Of a DNA stretch of 64,000 nucleotides, positions 1 through 13,715 are shown in pieces. This DNA comes from Zingiber officinale (Eukaryota; Streptophyta; Magnoliopsida; Zingiberales; Zingiberaceae). Made by a program: the position numbers and the translations under genes. Below the pieces are notes generated by a model, which was not told where the DNA came from, made no database searches, and worked only from the letters and a program-made list of their open reading frames with translations. Every line of letters begins with the position of its first letter. The stretch's first letter is position 1. Location: positions 30,200,492-30,264,491 of the forward strand of contig NC_056004.1 of NCBI RefSeq assembly GCF_018446385.1. The letters run 5' to 3'.

Positions 1-234
1 ATGTTCATTAAATCAAAAAAGTTAGGTGGGAATATACACTCAAGTTTACATAGTATAAAAGGAATATTTATTTCTAGTTGAAGAATATCAGTCATCATAA
101 TAGCCTTTGATGTCAAATCTCTAAAAAATAGACTTAATTTTGTAAGTGCTTACCAAACATTATTAGGAAGTAGGTCATGGAAAACTATTAGAATAAATCT
201 TTGCATGAATATATGACAATCATAACTCTAAATT

Positions 235-3200
235 CTAAACATTTTTAATTTGTTCATATCTACACATCGAGCCATATTCAAGGCATACCATTAGGGAATT
301 GATTTCTTTTAGCAAACTATGTAAAATTTGTTTACTTTCTTTATCCAATGTATAACAAACCTTTGAAAATTTATTGGTTATTTCATTATGATGTAACTCA
401 GGTCTGCTAACTAATTCTTTCAATTCCTCATGTCTTTTTGCTGTGTCTTTAGTTTTTCCATGAACATATTTATTTGAATCATTAAAACCTATCTAAGTCA
501 TAGTACAAATCCATAGTTGTCTATTTCCTCAAGTATTTCTTCTCCTGACTTGATTACAGGTGGAAGTTTTCTAACCATTTCATTGTTTATGAACTCTTTC
601 TTATTTCACCTGAATTGGTGCTCTTTAGGTAAAAATTTACAATGATTATCAAACCAAAATATCTTCCCACTGTAAGGTAATAAAAATGCATTAGACTTTG
701 TCATGCAATATGGATGTTGGGTTTTTCGGGCCGCGAAAACCGCTTTTTCGCGTCGCGGAAACCCCAAAACTCCCTAGCCAACGGATCCGTGCGAAGAGTA
801 TAGAACAAAATTTTACATGTACGAGTTTACTAACTAGATCTACTCTTAGATCTATATGTTTATAAAATTACCCTTGATGCGTGCCCTTTTCGAATCCCAC
901 TCGTCCAAGGAAGTGCCGGATCTCAAGATTGTCAACGTAGACAATCCTCTAGAAGTATCCACATGAACAAGATGTGTTCTCTAACACACAAGGATGGAGA
1001 AGAGAACACCACAAGTGTGCTAGCACTTCTTGATGCTCTCGGATGGGATTGGAAGAAGAAGAAAGGAAAAGAAGAGAACACACCCCTCTAAAAAATCTCT
1101 ATGTGACTTTCACTAACCTTTTTTCTTGGATTAGACTCACTCTCCTTTCTTCTCCCTTGCTTGAAACCCACGACCAAGAGAAGAGAAGGAGCAAAAAGAG
1201 AGCTTGAGAAAGAAGATGATGTGAATGTGAGTGAATGAAAAATTCATTCTCATTCAAAACCAAAAAGGTAACCCCCATGCTCATTAAATGTGGCCATTAA
1301 AGAGAATAGATTTGTAACCCCCATGAGGTGACACACTTTGATGATGTGGTACATCATCATTAGTCCTCCTAATGCCAAATCACTAATGATGTGGCAAATA
1401 GTCAAGTCAAACTTGACTCTTTCTCTTCCTCTCAAGTCAAGTCAAACTTGACTTAATCTCTCTCATGGTTGATCTAATCCAACCATTTAATTCAAGCCAA
1501 TTTAATATAATGAATCTAATTCATTTAATTAAATTGATTCAATGAGTCATAATCTAAATTAGACTCATTGAACACATGAATCAACTTGAGTCCAACTCAA
1601 TTAACCCAATTAGGATTACTCTTAATCCAATTTGATTCATCACATGAATCTAATCCTCTTGGTTCATCATATGAACCTAATCTCCATCCACTTGTTCTTT
1701 GTGTGTGACTCAATAGGTTCTTGTAACGTTGGCAATACCCCTAAACCCATTTAGGACCATAAGTAATGAGCGGTATCTAGCAATACATCATTACTACCCA
1801 AGTTACAAGAATGTTGAGATCCAACATCACCTTGTGACTACTAATTGTGACTCCTCACAATATATGACAAGTGTCCTTCTATCCTAGACATCTAGATTGA
1901 TCAATGTGAGGAATAGACCGTGTCATCCTCTGATCAATCTAAATCTTGAACTCCAAGTAGACTCACTAAAACAAATGAGCTCAATATCTCATATTGACTC
2001 ATTTGGGCATGGCCATGCACTTCGTGGTCTCACTCTATCAAGAATACCGATGTCTCTCCCGTCATATAGGAGGGATAGATCCCATCTACATCACTCACCT
2101 CCCTCCGCATAATTTGTTACATACCCAGTAATCGCCTTTATAGTTTACCCAGTTACGGGTGACGTTTGACGAAACCAAAGTACATAACTCCTTATGCAGG
2201 GAACCATGGTGACTTCAGGTGTAAGGATTAGTAGTCATACTAATAGCCACATGAGAAAGTATATGACAATCATATAACGATCCATGATACTTTCTCATGG
2301 CGGGTCATTCGGTATACATTCTCCAATGCATACTCATGTGTCAACTTGATATCTCCATATCCATGACTTGTGAGATCAAGTCATCGAGTTGACCTACATG
2401 CTAGTCTTATTGCATTAACATTGTCCCTGAATGTTAATACTCGACTAGGAATGATTAAGAGTAGTGTTCCCTATATCATCTCACTATCGATTCAACCAAT
2501 CGATTGATATAAGTAAGAACCTTCTACTCAAGGACGTTATTATACTTAGTTTATTTGGCACCAATACAAGTAAGTATAATAACCAAAAACCAAATGCCTT
2601 TATTTATATAGAATATGATACAACAAGTCCAAAATACAATCATCAAATGATTGGCTCTAGGGCTCTAGCTAACAATGGACATGCTAATTTACCAACTGTG
2701 CTCCATCTTGACAACATTGAGTATGCTGAAAAATTACTAATCGTCCATTATAAAGTAGCATACAAGATAAAATTAGTTTTACTTGTAATATCACAAGTCT
2801 CTGACTATACATTCTATAATTTATTTAGCCCAGCAATTAGAGGTTGTACAAAAACATTTACTCTCTTTCAGATTCTTTGACCCTAGAATAAACATAGTAA
2901 GGAATATGCACATCCATAGCGGCAAGTTATATGGTGCTAATATGACTGACCAAGATGAATATTGCTATCCAGATTAATCAAATTGTTGAAATCCATCTGT
3001 TGAAAGTTCCAATCTTATATTATATAGTTCCATTGTAAAGGAAGAAAACATTGTATTAAGATGTTTCCATGTAGGGGAGTCAGAATGATGACACATTATA
3101 TCTCCTTCGTGTATATACTTATGATGCCACCTCAAGTGGCTTGTTGTTACGGTAGATGTATACAAACGTTAAAGTCTGGCAATTAACGAATACACAACTT

Positions 3201-3997
3201 TCCATTGTAAATTCTTCTTCTTCTTTCCAGATATACCACTATGCTTCCTATAATAAGGGTGATTACACACTTTACATTCAATAAGTTTATTGTCTTCATT
3301 TCAAAAGATCATACAGTTATTTATATAACAATTAATTTTTTCCATAGGCAAACCTAGTCCCCTAACCAATTTCTTTGTACTGTAGAAGCTATTAGTCATT
3401 ATGTTATTAGCAGAAAGCAACTCTGATATCAATTAACAAATGTCATCATAATATCTTTCTGACAAATAATATTTTACCTTGATGTTAAATAGTCTCATAG
3501 TAGTTAATAGTTGAGAATGACCAGAAGGAATGTTTTTTCACATTTCTCTTTCACTAGCCTTTAACATGTCATATAATTTTTGAACTTCAGGTGTTGGTAT
3601 TCATCTATATTCGAATGATCAATCACATTCATCGCATTGTAAATCATTTATTGCATTACATTATCATTAGATGATATTCCTCTCGAGTAATAGGGTTAGA
3701 TGACAAAGTAACGGAATGTCTAATTGGCTCAAGCAAATAAGGTTTTCCATGACAGTACCAGTTCTAGTAATTTAGAACGAAATCTTTTTTAATTAGATAT
3801 ACTTTCACGGTATCCTCATCATGGAAAGTTGTATTTATACATTTGCAATGATTAAACAGATAACGTAACTGGTCACTATTCATATAGTTTAGATGGTGCT
3901 TAGAGAATTCCATAAACTCTTCAACTTCATCAAAGTATTCTTTAGTGATGATTTCATTTCCTAACCTATTATACATCCAAGTTTTATTCATATACAT
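235..3997 (-). pseudogene. TNP2-type CACTA transposase, broken
   Basis: The reverse strand holds separated pieces of a CACTA transposase in the expected order. At 3997-3764 is a transposase-associated N-terminal domain (MNKTWMYNRL..., then a Cys-rich stretch and a HDEDTVKVYL-like motif). At 3165-2974 is the TNP2 core piece containing DLRWH-like SHLRWHHKYIHEGD and RLELSTDGFQQF, matching the conserved 'RW..DG...HP.DS..W...VRLGLATDGFNPF' block. At about 720-235 is a C-terminal piece (FWFDNHCKFLPKEHQFR-like when frames are followed, then the open stretch at 423-235). Stops and frame changes separate the pieces and a 1960-bp solo LTR splits the gene. It cannot encode a working transposase. A real element of this family would move by cut and paste in the nucleus. 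Confidence 0.8.
715..2674. mobile_element. Solo LTR, 1960 bp, inserted in the CACTA element
   Basis: It starts TGTTGG and ends CTAACA, and is flanked by the perfect 5-bp repeat ATGGA (710-714 and 2675-2679). No internal region or second LTR is present, so it is a solo LTR left by recombination. A second copy of the same family lies at 45231-47047, alike along its length. Short ORFs inside (for example 1897-2112) are shared with that copy only because the DNA is homologous. The transcription direction was not settled. Confidence 0.9.
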
Positions 3998-4292
3998 TGT
4001 AACATAATGAGAAATAAATTTACAATATTATTATGTTGTAAAACTAAGCATGCATATAATTAAACTTATCTTAAATAAATCATTAAAACCTAATACTATC
4101 AATAACACTTAAACTTAAACTAAACATTAAGTTTGGATCTCAAAAGAAGCATAGTAGCACTGAAAGAGAAAGATCAAAAATGATGTCGCCTTCACCACTA
4201 AAAGAGGTAAGATCAGAAAATACAGTATACCTGAACATAACAAAAAATAGTTAAAATTAATCACATTATATAATACCTTAAATACATTAAGA

Positions 4293-4735
4293 GATACAAC
4301 AATGTGAGTTCACGATTGGCCAAGCTCATGGCTAGGATTAGCTGAGGTCACGATTGAGCTCGCAGTCAGGGCTAGCTGAGGCTATGGCTACAACCGACCA
4401 AGCTCGTGGCCAAGGTTAAGACAAGCATTAAAGTCTTGTGGTTGTCCAAGCTCATGGTGAGCTTGTGGTTGGCCAAGCTCATAGTTGCGAGCTCACGACT
4501 GGCCAAGCTCGCGGTCGATTAAGCTCGCGACTGCCAAGTTCGCAGCAAACCCCGGCCTTGCGACTGACAAGAAGGGAAGAGGAGAGGGAAGGGGAGAGGA
4601 GCGTACCGACGAAGAGGAGAGGAAGTTACGTGCTAGAAATCCGAGAGGAGAGGAGTGGAGTGGCCAGGAATCAATTGAAGAGCAAGATTGGATTAATTGG
4701 AGAGGAAGAGTGGTCAATAATCAAAATTAGGAACT
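4293..4735. repeat. GC-richer degenerate repeat inside the CACTA element
   Basis: Variants of 'GGCCAAGCTCGTGGTT' and 'GCTCGCGACTGGCC' recur irregularly, followed by a purine-rich stretch (4570-4720). The overlapping open frames on both strands come from base composition and resemble no protein I know. It lies between the transposase and the subterminal repeats, so it may be untranslated leader or captured DNA. Confidence 0.5.
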
Positions 4736-4737
4736 GA

Positions 4738-5051
4738 ACCTTAATTTTGATCCCAAAATAACAATGGAATTAAATTTTGTTGTAAAATTAGCGACAACAA
4801 CCTAATTTTGTCACTACTTTAGTAATGAAAACTTAATTTTGTCGTTAAAATAGCAATAAATTTAATATTATGTCGTTAATTGAATAGATTAAATTTTTAA
4901 TATTAATGGAATTAGCCGCTTAATTTATATTCCATCACTAATTAGTAACTAAATTTAAATTCAATTATTATTTAGTGATAAATTTAATATTTATCATGGA
5001 ATATAAATTTCGTCACTAACTTTATCGCTAACTTCAATTATTCTTGTAGTA
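4738..5051. repeat. CACTA subterminal repeats and terminus
   Basis: Short motifs such as TAATTTTGTC, GTCACTAA and TTTAATATT are repeated in both orientations up to the terminus TTCTTGTAGTA (5041-5051). Plant CACTA transposases bind such subterminal repeats. That these are binding sites is inferred from the family. Confidence 0.65.
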
Positions 5052-5059
5052 GTTCATGA

Positions 5060-6680
5060 ACCGTTTACATTAATGCCTCATGATTTACATTGTAATTGAT
5101 TGGGCATAATAAATTCTGAATAAAAAAATATATTATCAGATGATCAAAATTAGACTTAGAAATATTTTGTCTTATAGGCAAAGGATCACATCAACTAGGT
5201 GAATTTCCCAGTTAGACTTAGAAATATTTGGTTTGAAGGGATAAAGGTGAATTTCCTCTTTTGCATGAGCCTGATCAAGCGAGAGTTAAATGTATATTAT
5301 ATGATTTTGTGTGATTATTGGTGGCGCAACGAGGAGCATGCTTATAATTTAATAACATTTTAAAGTATAATCGAATAGACTAGAAATGTAAGATCTCTAG
5401 TTGGAGCAAGGAGACAATATAAATATTATTTTAGGTTTTTGTTTTTTAAATCCATGGATCCAACTTATTTGAATCGATTAATAGTGATCTGTAGTTTGAT
5501 TCTATACAAGTTTTGCATCTATCACTAGAGTAACTCGGAAAATATTAATGGAGGTTCATCCAAATAATCAGTATTCTGATGCCAAACATGATAGAGATTA
5601 TCTAGAGCAAGATAAGAAAAAAAATTAGGGAAGAAAGTATGAAGAGAACCCGAAGAATACGAAATAGAAAATCGTCCTTTGTTAAAGAAGGAAACTTTAT
5701 TAATAATTGAGGGATAATTCCTCATAAAGTTATATATGTATTTATATAGACTCTAAACCTAAGATTAGGAAAGAGAAAAAAAAATCCTGAAATATGAACC
5801 TTAATTACAATCTTATAAATAAGGAAAAGAGATATTTCCAGAAACAAAAATCTCTTGAGAAATTAAAATTAACATAACAAAACACTGATATAAATACACT
5901 AGAATTCCATAAATACCAGAAATATTAAAATTATCCTAAATACTATAAAAATAAAAATTACTAAAAACTAGTAAAGATGTTTCGAAAAGAATATAAACGG
6001 TGGAATTTGAGCCCGAAATTTGAAGGTTACAAGTTTTTCGTAACAAATGTAAATTTTAAAATTCTGCACACGTGACTACGGATAAAGTTTATTTTGAGTT
6101 CCAAGTCAAAAATTATGATCCTTTAAAATTTATATTGATCCTGCATCACATTCTTAGATCCACAATATTCTTAGATTTGTGCCATAATTAAATTTTTGAA
6201 TTTTAGATCTTTTAATCATTTATTGGATGACCTAATTATTTTACCATTATCTCGATGGCTATTAGTGAAGTTTTTACCACTATGCAATTACGAGCCCGGA
6301 GCATAGCTGAGTCGATAATAACAGATTTACAAATACTGTAATTATGTATTTTACCTTGTACCATTATTTTATTGTTTTTTTTACTATTAACTATTAGAAG
6401 CCATAATTCTATTTTAGATTGTTGACTCTTCTGTTTTAACTAGTGCCGTATTTAAAATTCTACTAACTAAATATCATCATCATCATATCAATACGCTAAG
6501 TTCCATTTTTATGGATGAATAAATAAGAATTTTAACAAGTGTTATAATTCCATGTAAACAGTTGTGATGAACTTTTATTGTTCCACAATTTTTCCCCGCT
6601 CTAGTTGACTAAGTCTCACGTTTCTATTTCAACAACTGTCATCGGACCACTTCAAAGTCAACGGGCGTGACGAAATCGAA
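5060..6680. other. AT-rich intergenic DNA, no gene seen
   Basis: The sequence is AT-rich with short open frames only (for example 5525-5725), none with recognisable protein features. It separates the CACTA element from the 3' end of the GGPP synthase gene, and its right part must include that gene's 3' untranslated region. Confidence 0.6.
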
Positions 6681-6685
6681 ATCAA

Positions 6686-7838
<1,153 letters not shown>

Positions 7839-7930
7839 CTATGAACAGAACAGAGACACCGAGAAGCTGCTGCTTCCACCGAGAAGCTGCTTGGTCTGTG
7901 CTCTGTGGCCGAATGAGAGATGAACGGGAG

Positions 7931-7940
7931 CATTATATAG
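7931..7940 (-). promoter_or_regulatory. TATA box of the GGPP synthase gene
   Basis: The reverse strand reads CTATATAATG here, about 110 bp upstream of the ATG at 7823. That leaves a leader of roughly 80 nt if transcription starts 25-30 bp downstream. Position and sequence fit a core promoter; the start site itself is not visible. Confidence 0.65.
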
Positions 7941-7949
7941 CGGTCTAAT

Positions 7950-9263
7950 TCAAGGCCAGTTCTCATTTTTTTCTAGTTGTACTTTTTTGACTAAGCACAA
8001 TTTAGCCATTAATTACATGTTATTTTAATTTCCTCAATGAGAATATAAACACATATGCAATACATTAGTTATGACATAGTCATAATTAAATTTAGTTAAA
8101 GATTGAATGAGCGGAAAATAATGAAAGAATTCTGAGAAAACAGAATACTAAACAGTACTTCAAAGTAGGGTGCCGGGAAAGGAACGTTGTATTCCCGCTT
8201 TGAATCATTGATGACTAATTGGAAAAGAGATCATGTATCTCTTTGAATAATTCTGATAGTTTATACATATTAACCCATTGCCGGTCAACTCAGTTATGGA
8301 GTAGCAAATGATATTCGTGATGGCGGAACTTGACCGGCGTTTGAGGGGACAAGCCGTCCCACTCGGTGTTATAATTATTGCGAAGTGATGCGTTGCATAG
8401 TTTGACTAGGGACGATCAGTTTTTTTTCCCCTGGCAAACTAGGATTAGATTTACTGTTAAGTTTGGTAATTTAGGTGTTTTTGATTTTCTGTTGTCAAAT
8501 GGGCATGAGTCAATCTGATCTAACAGGGTTTGAGTTATGCCAAGCAAATGGACATCATAATTTAGCTCGAGTCATATGTTGAATAATAGGTCGACTTGCA
8601 GGGACATCCAAAAATTAAAAGTGGATTGGATTTTGAATGTGAAAAGAGTTGGTTAAGCACCAAATAAGATGAGGGAAAAAAAACACATGATCAATTTTCT
8701 TTAGTACCAAGTTATACGCTATAAAATATCTATCTAAGAATATTTTTTTAGATTAGACTAGAGCCGAGAACAAATCTATCATGGATTCTTCTTTGAGTCA
8801 ACTTGGGTGATAGGGGATTGACCCATATGCTACTTCAGCCATAGCTGAGAATGAGATTAGCCATGCCGCCTCAAATATGAAAAATACGATAAAGAAAAAA
8901 TATGGAAATAAAATTTATTATTTTTTAAGGATGAATATGCTAAAATCAAGCCCGTGATCCAATGCCATTGTGTATTCACTTATAAATAATATTTTTTTTA
9001 TTATAATAAAAAATTATTATACTCATCACGTCCGTTACCGTCAATTCCTAAATTATATAAAGGAACATAAATTTTAGAATTAATTTATAATCGACTATTA
9101 AATTAATTAAGGGGCGTGAGAGATTATCTCTTTTCCTTTTTTTCTAAAGGTATGTATGCATCAGAAATTTATCTCTTATCCATTATAATTAAGAGGTTAC
9201 TAATTGTGTGCCGAGCACAAAACCCTAACTATTCTATTTTTTTTACTTGAAGAATATTTTATG
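7950..9263. other. Upstream intergenic region of GGPP synthase
   Basis: This is AT-rich DNA without an ORF of note. It should hold the distal promoter of the GGPP synthase gene. It ends at the CTCTA target duplication of the large copia nest. Confidence 0.6.
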
Positions 9264-10394
9264 CTCTATGTTGGATCAAGATGCGCTAAGGAGGTGAATA
9301 GCGTTTGTGGCTTTCACATAATTCAGATTCAGAAATCGTTCGAGTAAATACAGCAGAAATAGAAAGAAAAACAACACACGAACACAAACTATTTACTTGG
9401 TTTGGAGTCTAAGGCGACTCCTATTCCAAGGGCCGCGATCGTTGATCGCTTTCTATGGGCAACAACTATATCGCACAAATTTAATTACAAAAGTATTACA
9501 GTGTAACAGTATTAAACGTTGTACCGACAACTAAAATTGAAAATTTAAAGCTCTGGGTCATCGGGCACTTGCAGCAACACTTCTGAGTCGTCTTGTTCGC
9601 AGCACACAGGAGAATATTGCTTTTCTATTCGTTGTTTTAACCTTCTGCTCGACTACCCCTTTTAAACATTGTTGGAGGCGCCTCAAAGCCCTTCCGAGGC
9701 GCCTCAAAGCAGCCGAGTCAGCCGCGTGGATCAGTGCTGAAATCTTCTCCTCTGATCCACTTGAAGACACCTCCAAGCTGATCCAAGGCGCCTCCAGCTC
9801 AGTCCGAGGCACCTCCAGCTCAATCTAAGGCGCCTCCAGCTCTGCCGCGCAGACTTCAGCTCCTTTGCACCCGAGGCGCCTCCAAGCTCCATGGAGACGT
9901 CTCGGACACTGTTCATCCGAGGTTGGCCTTGCTCATTTGTCCCTGCAAAGCATGTTAATTTACAAAACATACACATATCCTGCAAGACAAAGTTAGCACA
10001 CATAAAATATAGTAAAAGCAGTATTTGACAATTGTCGAACTGTCCGGGTCTGACTTCGGATCTCCGACCGAAAACCCTAGGTTGACCTGACGCCTGCTGT
10101 TCCCTCTACGGGGAACACGTCCTCACCTACTCCCCTCAGGAGAGATTACATGATGTCAGTCCGGTCCTCCAGACCGACTGGACTTTCTGCCTAGGGTTAC
10201 CACCCCCTAGGACCTATGGTTAACGCCTCATAGGGTTTTTCTCCACCTAGGGTTACCACCCCCTAGGACCTAAGGTTACCCCCCCTTAAGATTTTCCTCC
10301 ACCTAGAGTTACCACCCCCTAGGACCTAAGGTTGCCGCCCCTTAGGATTTTCCTCCACCTAGGGTTACCACCCCCTAGGACTTAAGGTTGTCAC

Positions 10395-11841
10395 TATTGG
10401 TGCAACATCCCTCAGGTCAAGGTTGACCTAACCAAGCTGAGTCTTGGTTTGGGTTTAGATGTTTGACAATAAGATATTGATCGAAGAAAAGTCAAGTAAG
10501 TCAAGGTTGACCGGATACTTGACTGGGAAGTCCTAACTGGCAAGTTAGGCAGAAGGAAGTCCTAGTGAGTGAAGCTAGGCAGAAGGAAATCCTAGTGAGT
10601 GAAGCTAGGTGAAAGTCCTGGTGAGTGAAGCCAGGTGAAAGTCCTAGTGAGTGAAGCTAGGCAGATGGAAAGTCCTAGTGAGTGAAGCTAGGCAGATGGA
10701 AAACCCTAGTGAGTGAAGCTAGGTGAAAGTCCTGGTGAGTGAAGCTAGGCAAGGAAGGAAATCCAGATGGATCAAGGATGATCGGACATCTGGTTTTGGT
10801 GGAAGTCCAAGTAGGTCAAAGGATTGACTGGATACTTGGCAAGGAAGGAAGTCCAGATGGGTCAAGGTTGACCAGACATCTGGTGGGAGTCCAAGTAGGT
10901 CAATGGAGTGACCGGATACTTGGCACGACGAGTAAAAGTCCAAGTGAGTCAAAGGGATTGACCGGACACTTGGTGGGGAGTCCTAGCAGGTCAAGGGAGT
11001 GACCAGATGCGAGGCATGATGTACCAACAGGTCAAGGTTGACCGGATGTTGGTTAGGGAGGTTTGGGACTTGGTTTTGGGCAAAAACTAAGTGCTGGATC
11101 GATCCGTGGATCGATTCAGCCGTGGATCGATCGGATCGATCCGATCTCTTCTGAATCAGAAGCTCGGATCGATCCGTGGATCGATCCAGGTCGCGACCGG
11201 ATCGTGGGGCTGTCGATTGGAATAGCCGGATCGATCCGTGGATCGATCCAGCGCTTCTCGAGCACGAGGCGCTCCGGATCGATCCGTGATCGATCCAGCC
11301 TCCGATCGATTCGGAACATTCGAATCGATCGGGATCCGACCGTCGGGTTTAAAGCCGCAGGCGAGCGTGGTCTTCGGTATTGCTTTACGAGCTCTTCTCA
11401 GATTCATTCCAGCTCCTCCACAGCTCTCTACAAGCACGTGATCGCCAGTTCTTGAAGGTTCTTGGAGGCTTTCCAAGTCAAGAGGCGGATCTATTGCAAG
11501 AGGAAGAAGTTAGGGTTAGGGTTTTTACTGCACATCTTGTAAGCTTTTGCTTAACTTGTATTTCCCTTTCTTCTTCTTGTACTGAGAGTCTTGTAGGGCT
11601 TCTCCGCCCTCGGTAGTTACCGAAAAGGAGTGTTTCATAGTGGAGGGTGCGTGCGTGGTGTGGATCCTTGGACTAGTCACCTCTTGTGAGGTGGATACCA
11701 AGTAAACCAACCTTGTTAGCGTTGTGTGATTTGTTTCTGTATTTTCCGCTGCATATCCTTGAAGAAACAAGCAATGCCAAGCGACGAACACGCGACGAGC
11801 TATTCACCCCCCCCCCCCTCTAGCTACTTTTGGTCCTAACA
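10395..11841 (+). repeat. Element A 5' LTR
   Basis: It is 1447 bp and ends CCTAACA. In order it holds about seven units of roughly 34 bp built on 'GTCCTAGTGAGTGAAGCTAG' (10550-10750), longer 'GTCCAAGTAGGTCAA...GACCGGATACTTGG' repeats (10740-11060), the GGATCGATCC palindrome array (11095-11335), a TATA-like GTTTAAAG (11347-11354) and a poly-C run near the end (11806-11818). Confidence 0.93.
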
Positions 11842-11843
11842 AG

Positions 11844-11855
11844 TGGTATCAGAGC
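11844..11855 (+). promoter_or_regulatory. Primer-binding site of element A
   Basis: TGGTATCAGAGC, 2 nt after the 5' LTR, is the standard copia primer-binding site, complementary to the 3' end of plant initiator methionine tRNA. It starts minus-strand cDNA synthesis. Confidence 0.93.
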
Positions 11856-11973
11856 GAGGCCGCTCTTCACCGGAATCATCGCCGGAAGGGTCAAGCATAT
11901 CAAGAAAAGCTAGAGGGTGAAGAAGTTGGAGCAAATTCTTCAAGTTCAAGACTTTATCAAGCTCAACTTTAAG

Positions 11974-12954
11974 ATGCAATTCCAAGATGGGCTTGGATTT
12001 GACACAAGGGTGGCTCCACCATACACTTCTACGAGTTTCGATTCTTGGAAATCAAGAATCGAAAATTTTCTTATGATGGAGATAGAGCAATGGTTTGCTC
12101 TAATGGAAGGCTTCAAGGCTCCAAGAAATTCAAAGGGTAAAGTTCTCAAGAGGAGCAAGTGGAGCCAAGAGCAAGTCCAAAGGTGCGAGGCTAATGACAA
12201 AGTGACCAAGCTTTTGGTCAATTTATTGCCAAGCACCATCCTTTGCAAAATTGGAGAATTTGAAGATGCAAAGGAATTATGGAGCAAATTGGACAAGCTT
12301 CATAAAGAGATCCCCTCCACTGTACAAGATCATGAAGAATCCAGAGAGGGTGACTCTTTGGAGCAAGATCAAGAGGAGGACTCCGAGGTTGAGAGATGCT
12401 CAACCTCCAAAGAAGAGGAAATCCAAGAAGCTTCATCCTCAAGGGAATGCAACGAAGGGAACAAGGAGGGAGCATACTCCTTGTTTCATGTTCAAGATGC
12501 TGACGCATCCACCTCTCGGATTGAGGGGAAGCAATCCCTGGAGACGCCGGATCAAGAAGAAGGAGAAGTTTCTACATCCGGGTCAAGTGAAGAAGAAGAA
12601 GATGGTGCCACCTCCGAAATTCAAGAAATATCAAATGGAGGAGCAAGTGCCATCCCTACACAAGAAGGTATAAACATTTCAATTAATAATAAAAATCATA
12701 TCATATGTTTTGAGTGTAGGGAAAGTGGGCACTACAAGAGCAAGTGTCCCAACTTGGCCAAGAAGAAGGGTCAAGTGACGCAAAAGGGCAAGGAGAAGCC
12801 CGAGGAGACCATTCCCGGAACAAAGAAGAGCAAGGAGCATATCATATGCTTCTCTTGCAATCAAAAGGGGCATTATCGGAGTCAATGCCCTAAGGGGAAG
12901 AAGATGGTCAAGGCTCAAGGAGGAAGCTCAAGTCAAGGGGAGCCTCTAAGGTAA
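11974..12954 (+). CDS. Copia Gag with two zinc knuckles (element A)
   Basis: The ORF is 326 aa from the first ATG (11974). The frame is open further upstream to about 11917 but without an ATG. Residues about 10-110 match the copia gag (UBN2-like) domain: aromatic TSFDSWKSRIENFL, then LLPSTILCKI and AKELWSKLDKLHKE. A Glu/Ser-rich acidic stretch follows. Two CX2CX4HX4C zinc knuckles start at residues 245 (CFECRESGHYKSKC) and 292 (CFSCNQKGHYRSQC). Gag forms the virus-like particle and binds the element RNA. The frame stops at 12954, while the continuation typical of SIRE-type Gag (KRKVTFIEPTPLHYGKKH...) resumes in another frame, so a frameshift near 12930-12945 has probably truncated the protein. 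Confidence 0.85.
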   Translation: MQFQDGLGFDTRVAPPYTSTSFDSWKSRIENFLMMEIEQWFALMEGFKAPRNSKGKVLKRSKWSQEQVQRCEANDKVTKLLVNLLPSTILCKIGEFEDAKELWSKLDKLHKEIPSTVQDHEESREGDSLEQDQEEDSEVERCSTSKEEEIQEASSSRECNEGNKEGAYSLFHVQDADASTSRIEGKQSLETPDQEEGEVSTSGSSEEEEDGATSEIQEISNGGASAIPTQEGINISINNKNHIICFECRESGHYKSKCPNLAKKKGQVTQKGKEKPEETIPGTKKSKEHIICFSCNQKGHYRSQCPKGKKMVKAQGGSSSQGEPLR

Positions 12955-13715
12955 AAAGGAAGGTAACATTTATTGAGCCTACCCCTTTACATTATGGTAA
13001 AAAGCATGATAGTTCTAACTTTTATCATTTTAATGCAATTTACCATAAGAATAGGAAGCATGAGGGCTTTAAGGAAAAGCATGTGGCCCTACATGCCAAA
13101 ACTACTACATCTAAGGCTAGGAATGTAGGTAAAAGTCTAGGCAAGAACTCTAAGGATTGTAGCTACAAGCCTAGAAACAAAAATGCTCATGAACTTAATG
13201 GAAAAACAAAAACTAAGGACTTAGTGATGGAAAATCAAGTCTTGAGGTCAAGACTTGATAAAATGGAAAAGACCCTAAAAAGGATGGAAAATATCCTATT
13301 AGGGCAAAAAGAGCATAATCTAGGTTTAGGGGTACAAAAGCCATCCAATGGCCATAGAGGTTTGGGATACAAACCAAAGGCTAAGAAGGATGTGCCCTCT
13401 TACCATAGAGTTCCATATAGTTATGGAACAAACCCTAGGTCTAGTGGTCAAGCCAAAAATACTAGGGAAGTCATCCCTAAGAGTATTTTTGCAATAAATG
13501 TGACTAAGGCTTCTAAGAAGTCTAAGAAAGTCACAAACAAGGTCACAAGGGAGGCTATCCCTAGAGTTGACCTAGAAAGTGTGACAAAGGCCTCCAAGAA
13601 GCCAAACAAGGTCACTAGGAAGGTATCTAGGGAAGTTATCCCTAGTGAGTATCTAGAGCATCCAAGGAGCACCAATAGGTGTTGGGTTCCTAGGAGCATC
13701 TTCTCTACCCCATAG
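12955..13715 (+). pseudogene. C-terminal Gag extension of element A, out of frame
   Basis: This frame is open from about 12945 to 13715 and is rich in Lys, Asn and Ser. It has a predicted coiled coil (MENQVLRSRLDKMEKTLKRM, from about 13230) and the segment LGYKPKAKK, both typical of the Gag tail of SIRE-type copia elements. The matching tail of element B at 22015-21617 has the same layout. It is separated from the zinc-knuckle part by a frame change, and I see no ATG that would suggest independent translation. Confidence 0.65.

Larger units (their letters stand above)
1..5051 (-). mobile_element. CACTA (En/Spm) DNA transposon, 5' part, decayed
   Basis: In minus orientation the element begins near 5051, where the reverse strand reads TACTACAAGAA, one mismatch from the CACTACAAGAA terminus typical of plant CACTA elements. 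About 300 bp of subterminal repeats follow (4740-5050), then a degraded transposase reading towards position 1. The other end lies outside the window. A solo LTR (715-2674) interrupts it. Transposase homology and the terminus support the class; the exact end is less certain because no second end is visible for a TSD test. Confidence 0.8.

Noticed and set aside
4438-4737. Overlapping ORFs on both strands near the CACTA end
   Set aside because: Purine-rich composition opens the frames; no domain or start context.
11063-11476. Long open frames on both strands with repeated Asp-Arg-Ser and Trp-Ile-Asp-Pro peptides (also at 16718-17165 and 47810-48266)
   Set aside because: They are translations of the GGATCGATCC array, whose period and lack of stop codons open several frames at once; no start signal or family match.
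11505-11525. Telomere-like TTAGGGTTAGGG
   Set aside because: Only two units, inside an LTR and repeated in its partner LTR; not the plant TTTAGGG array.
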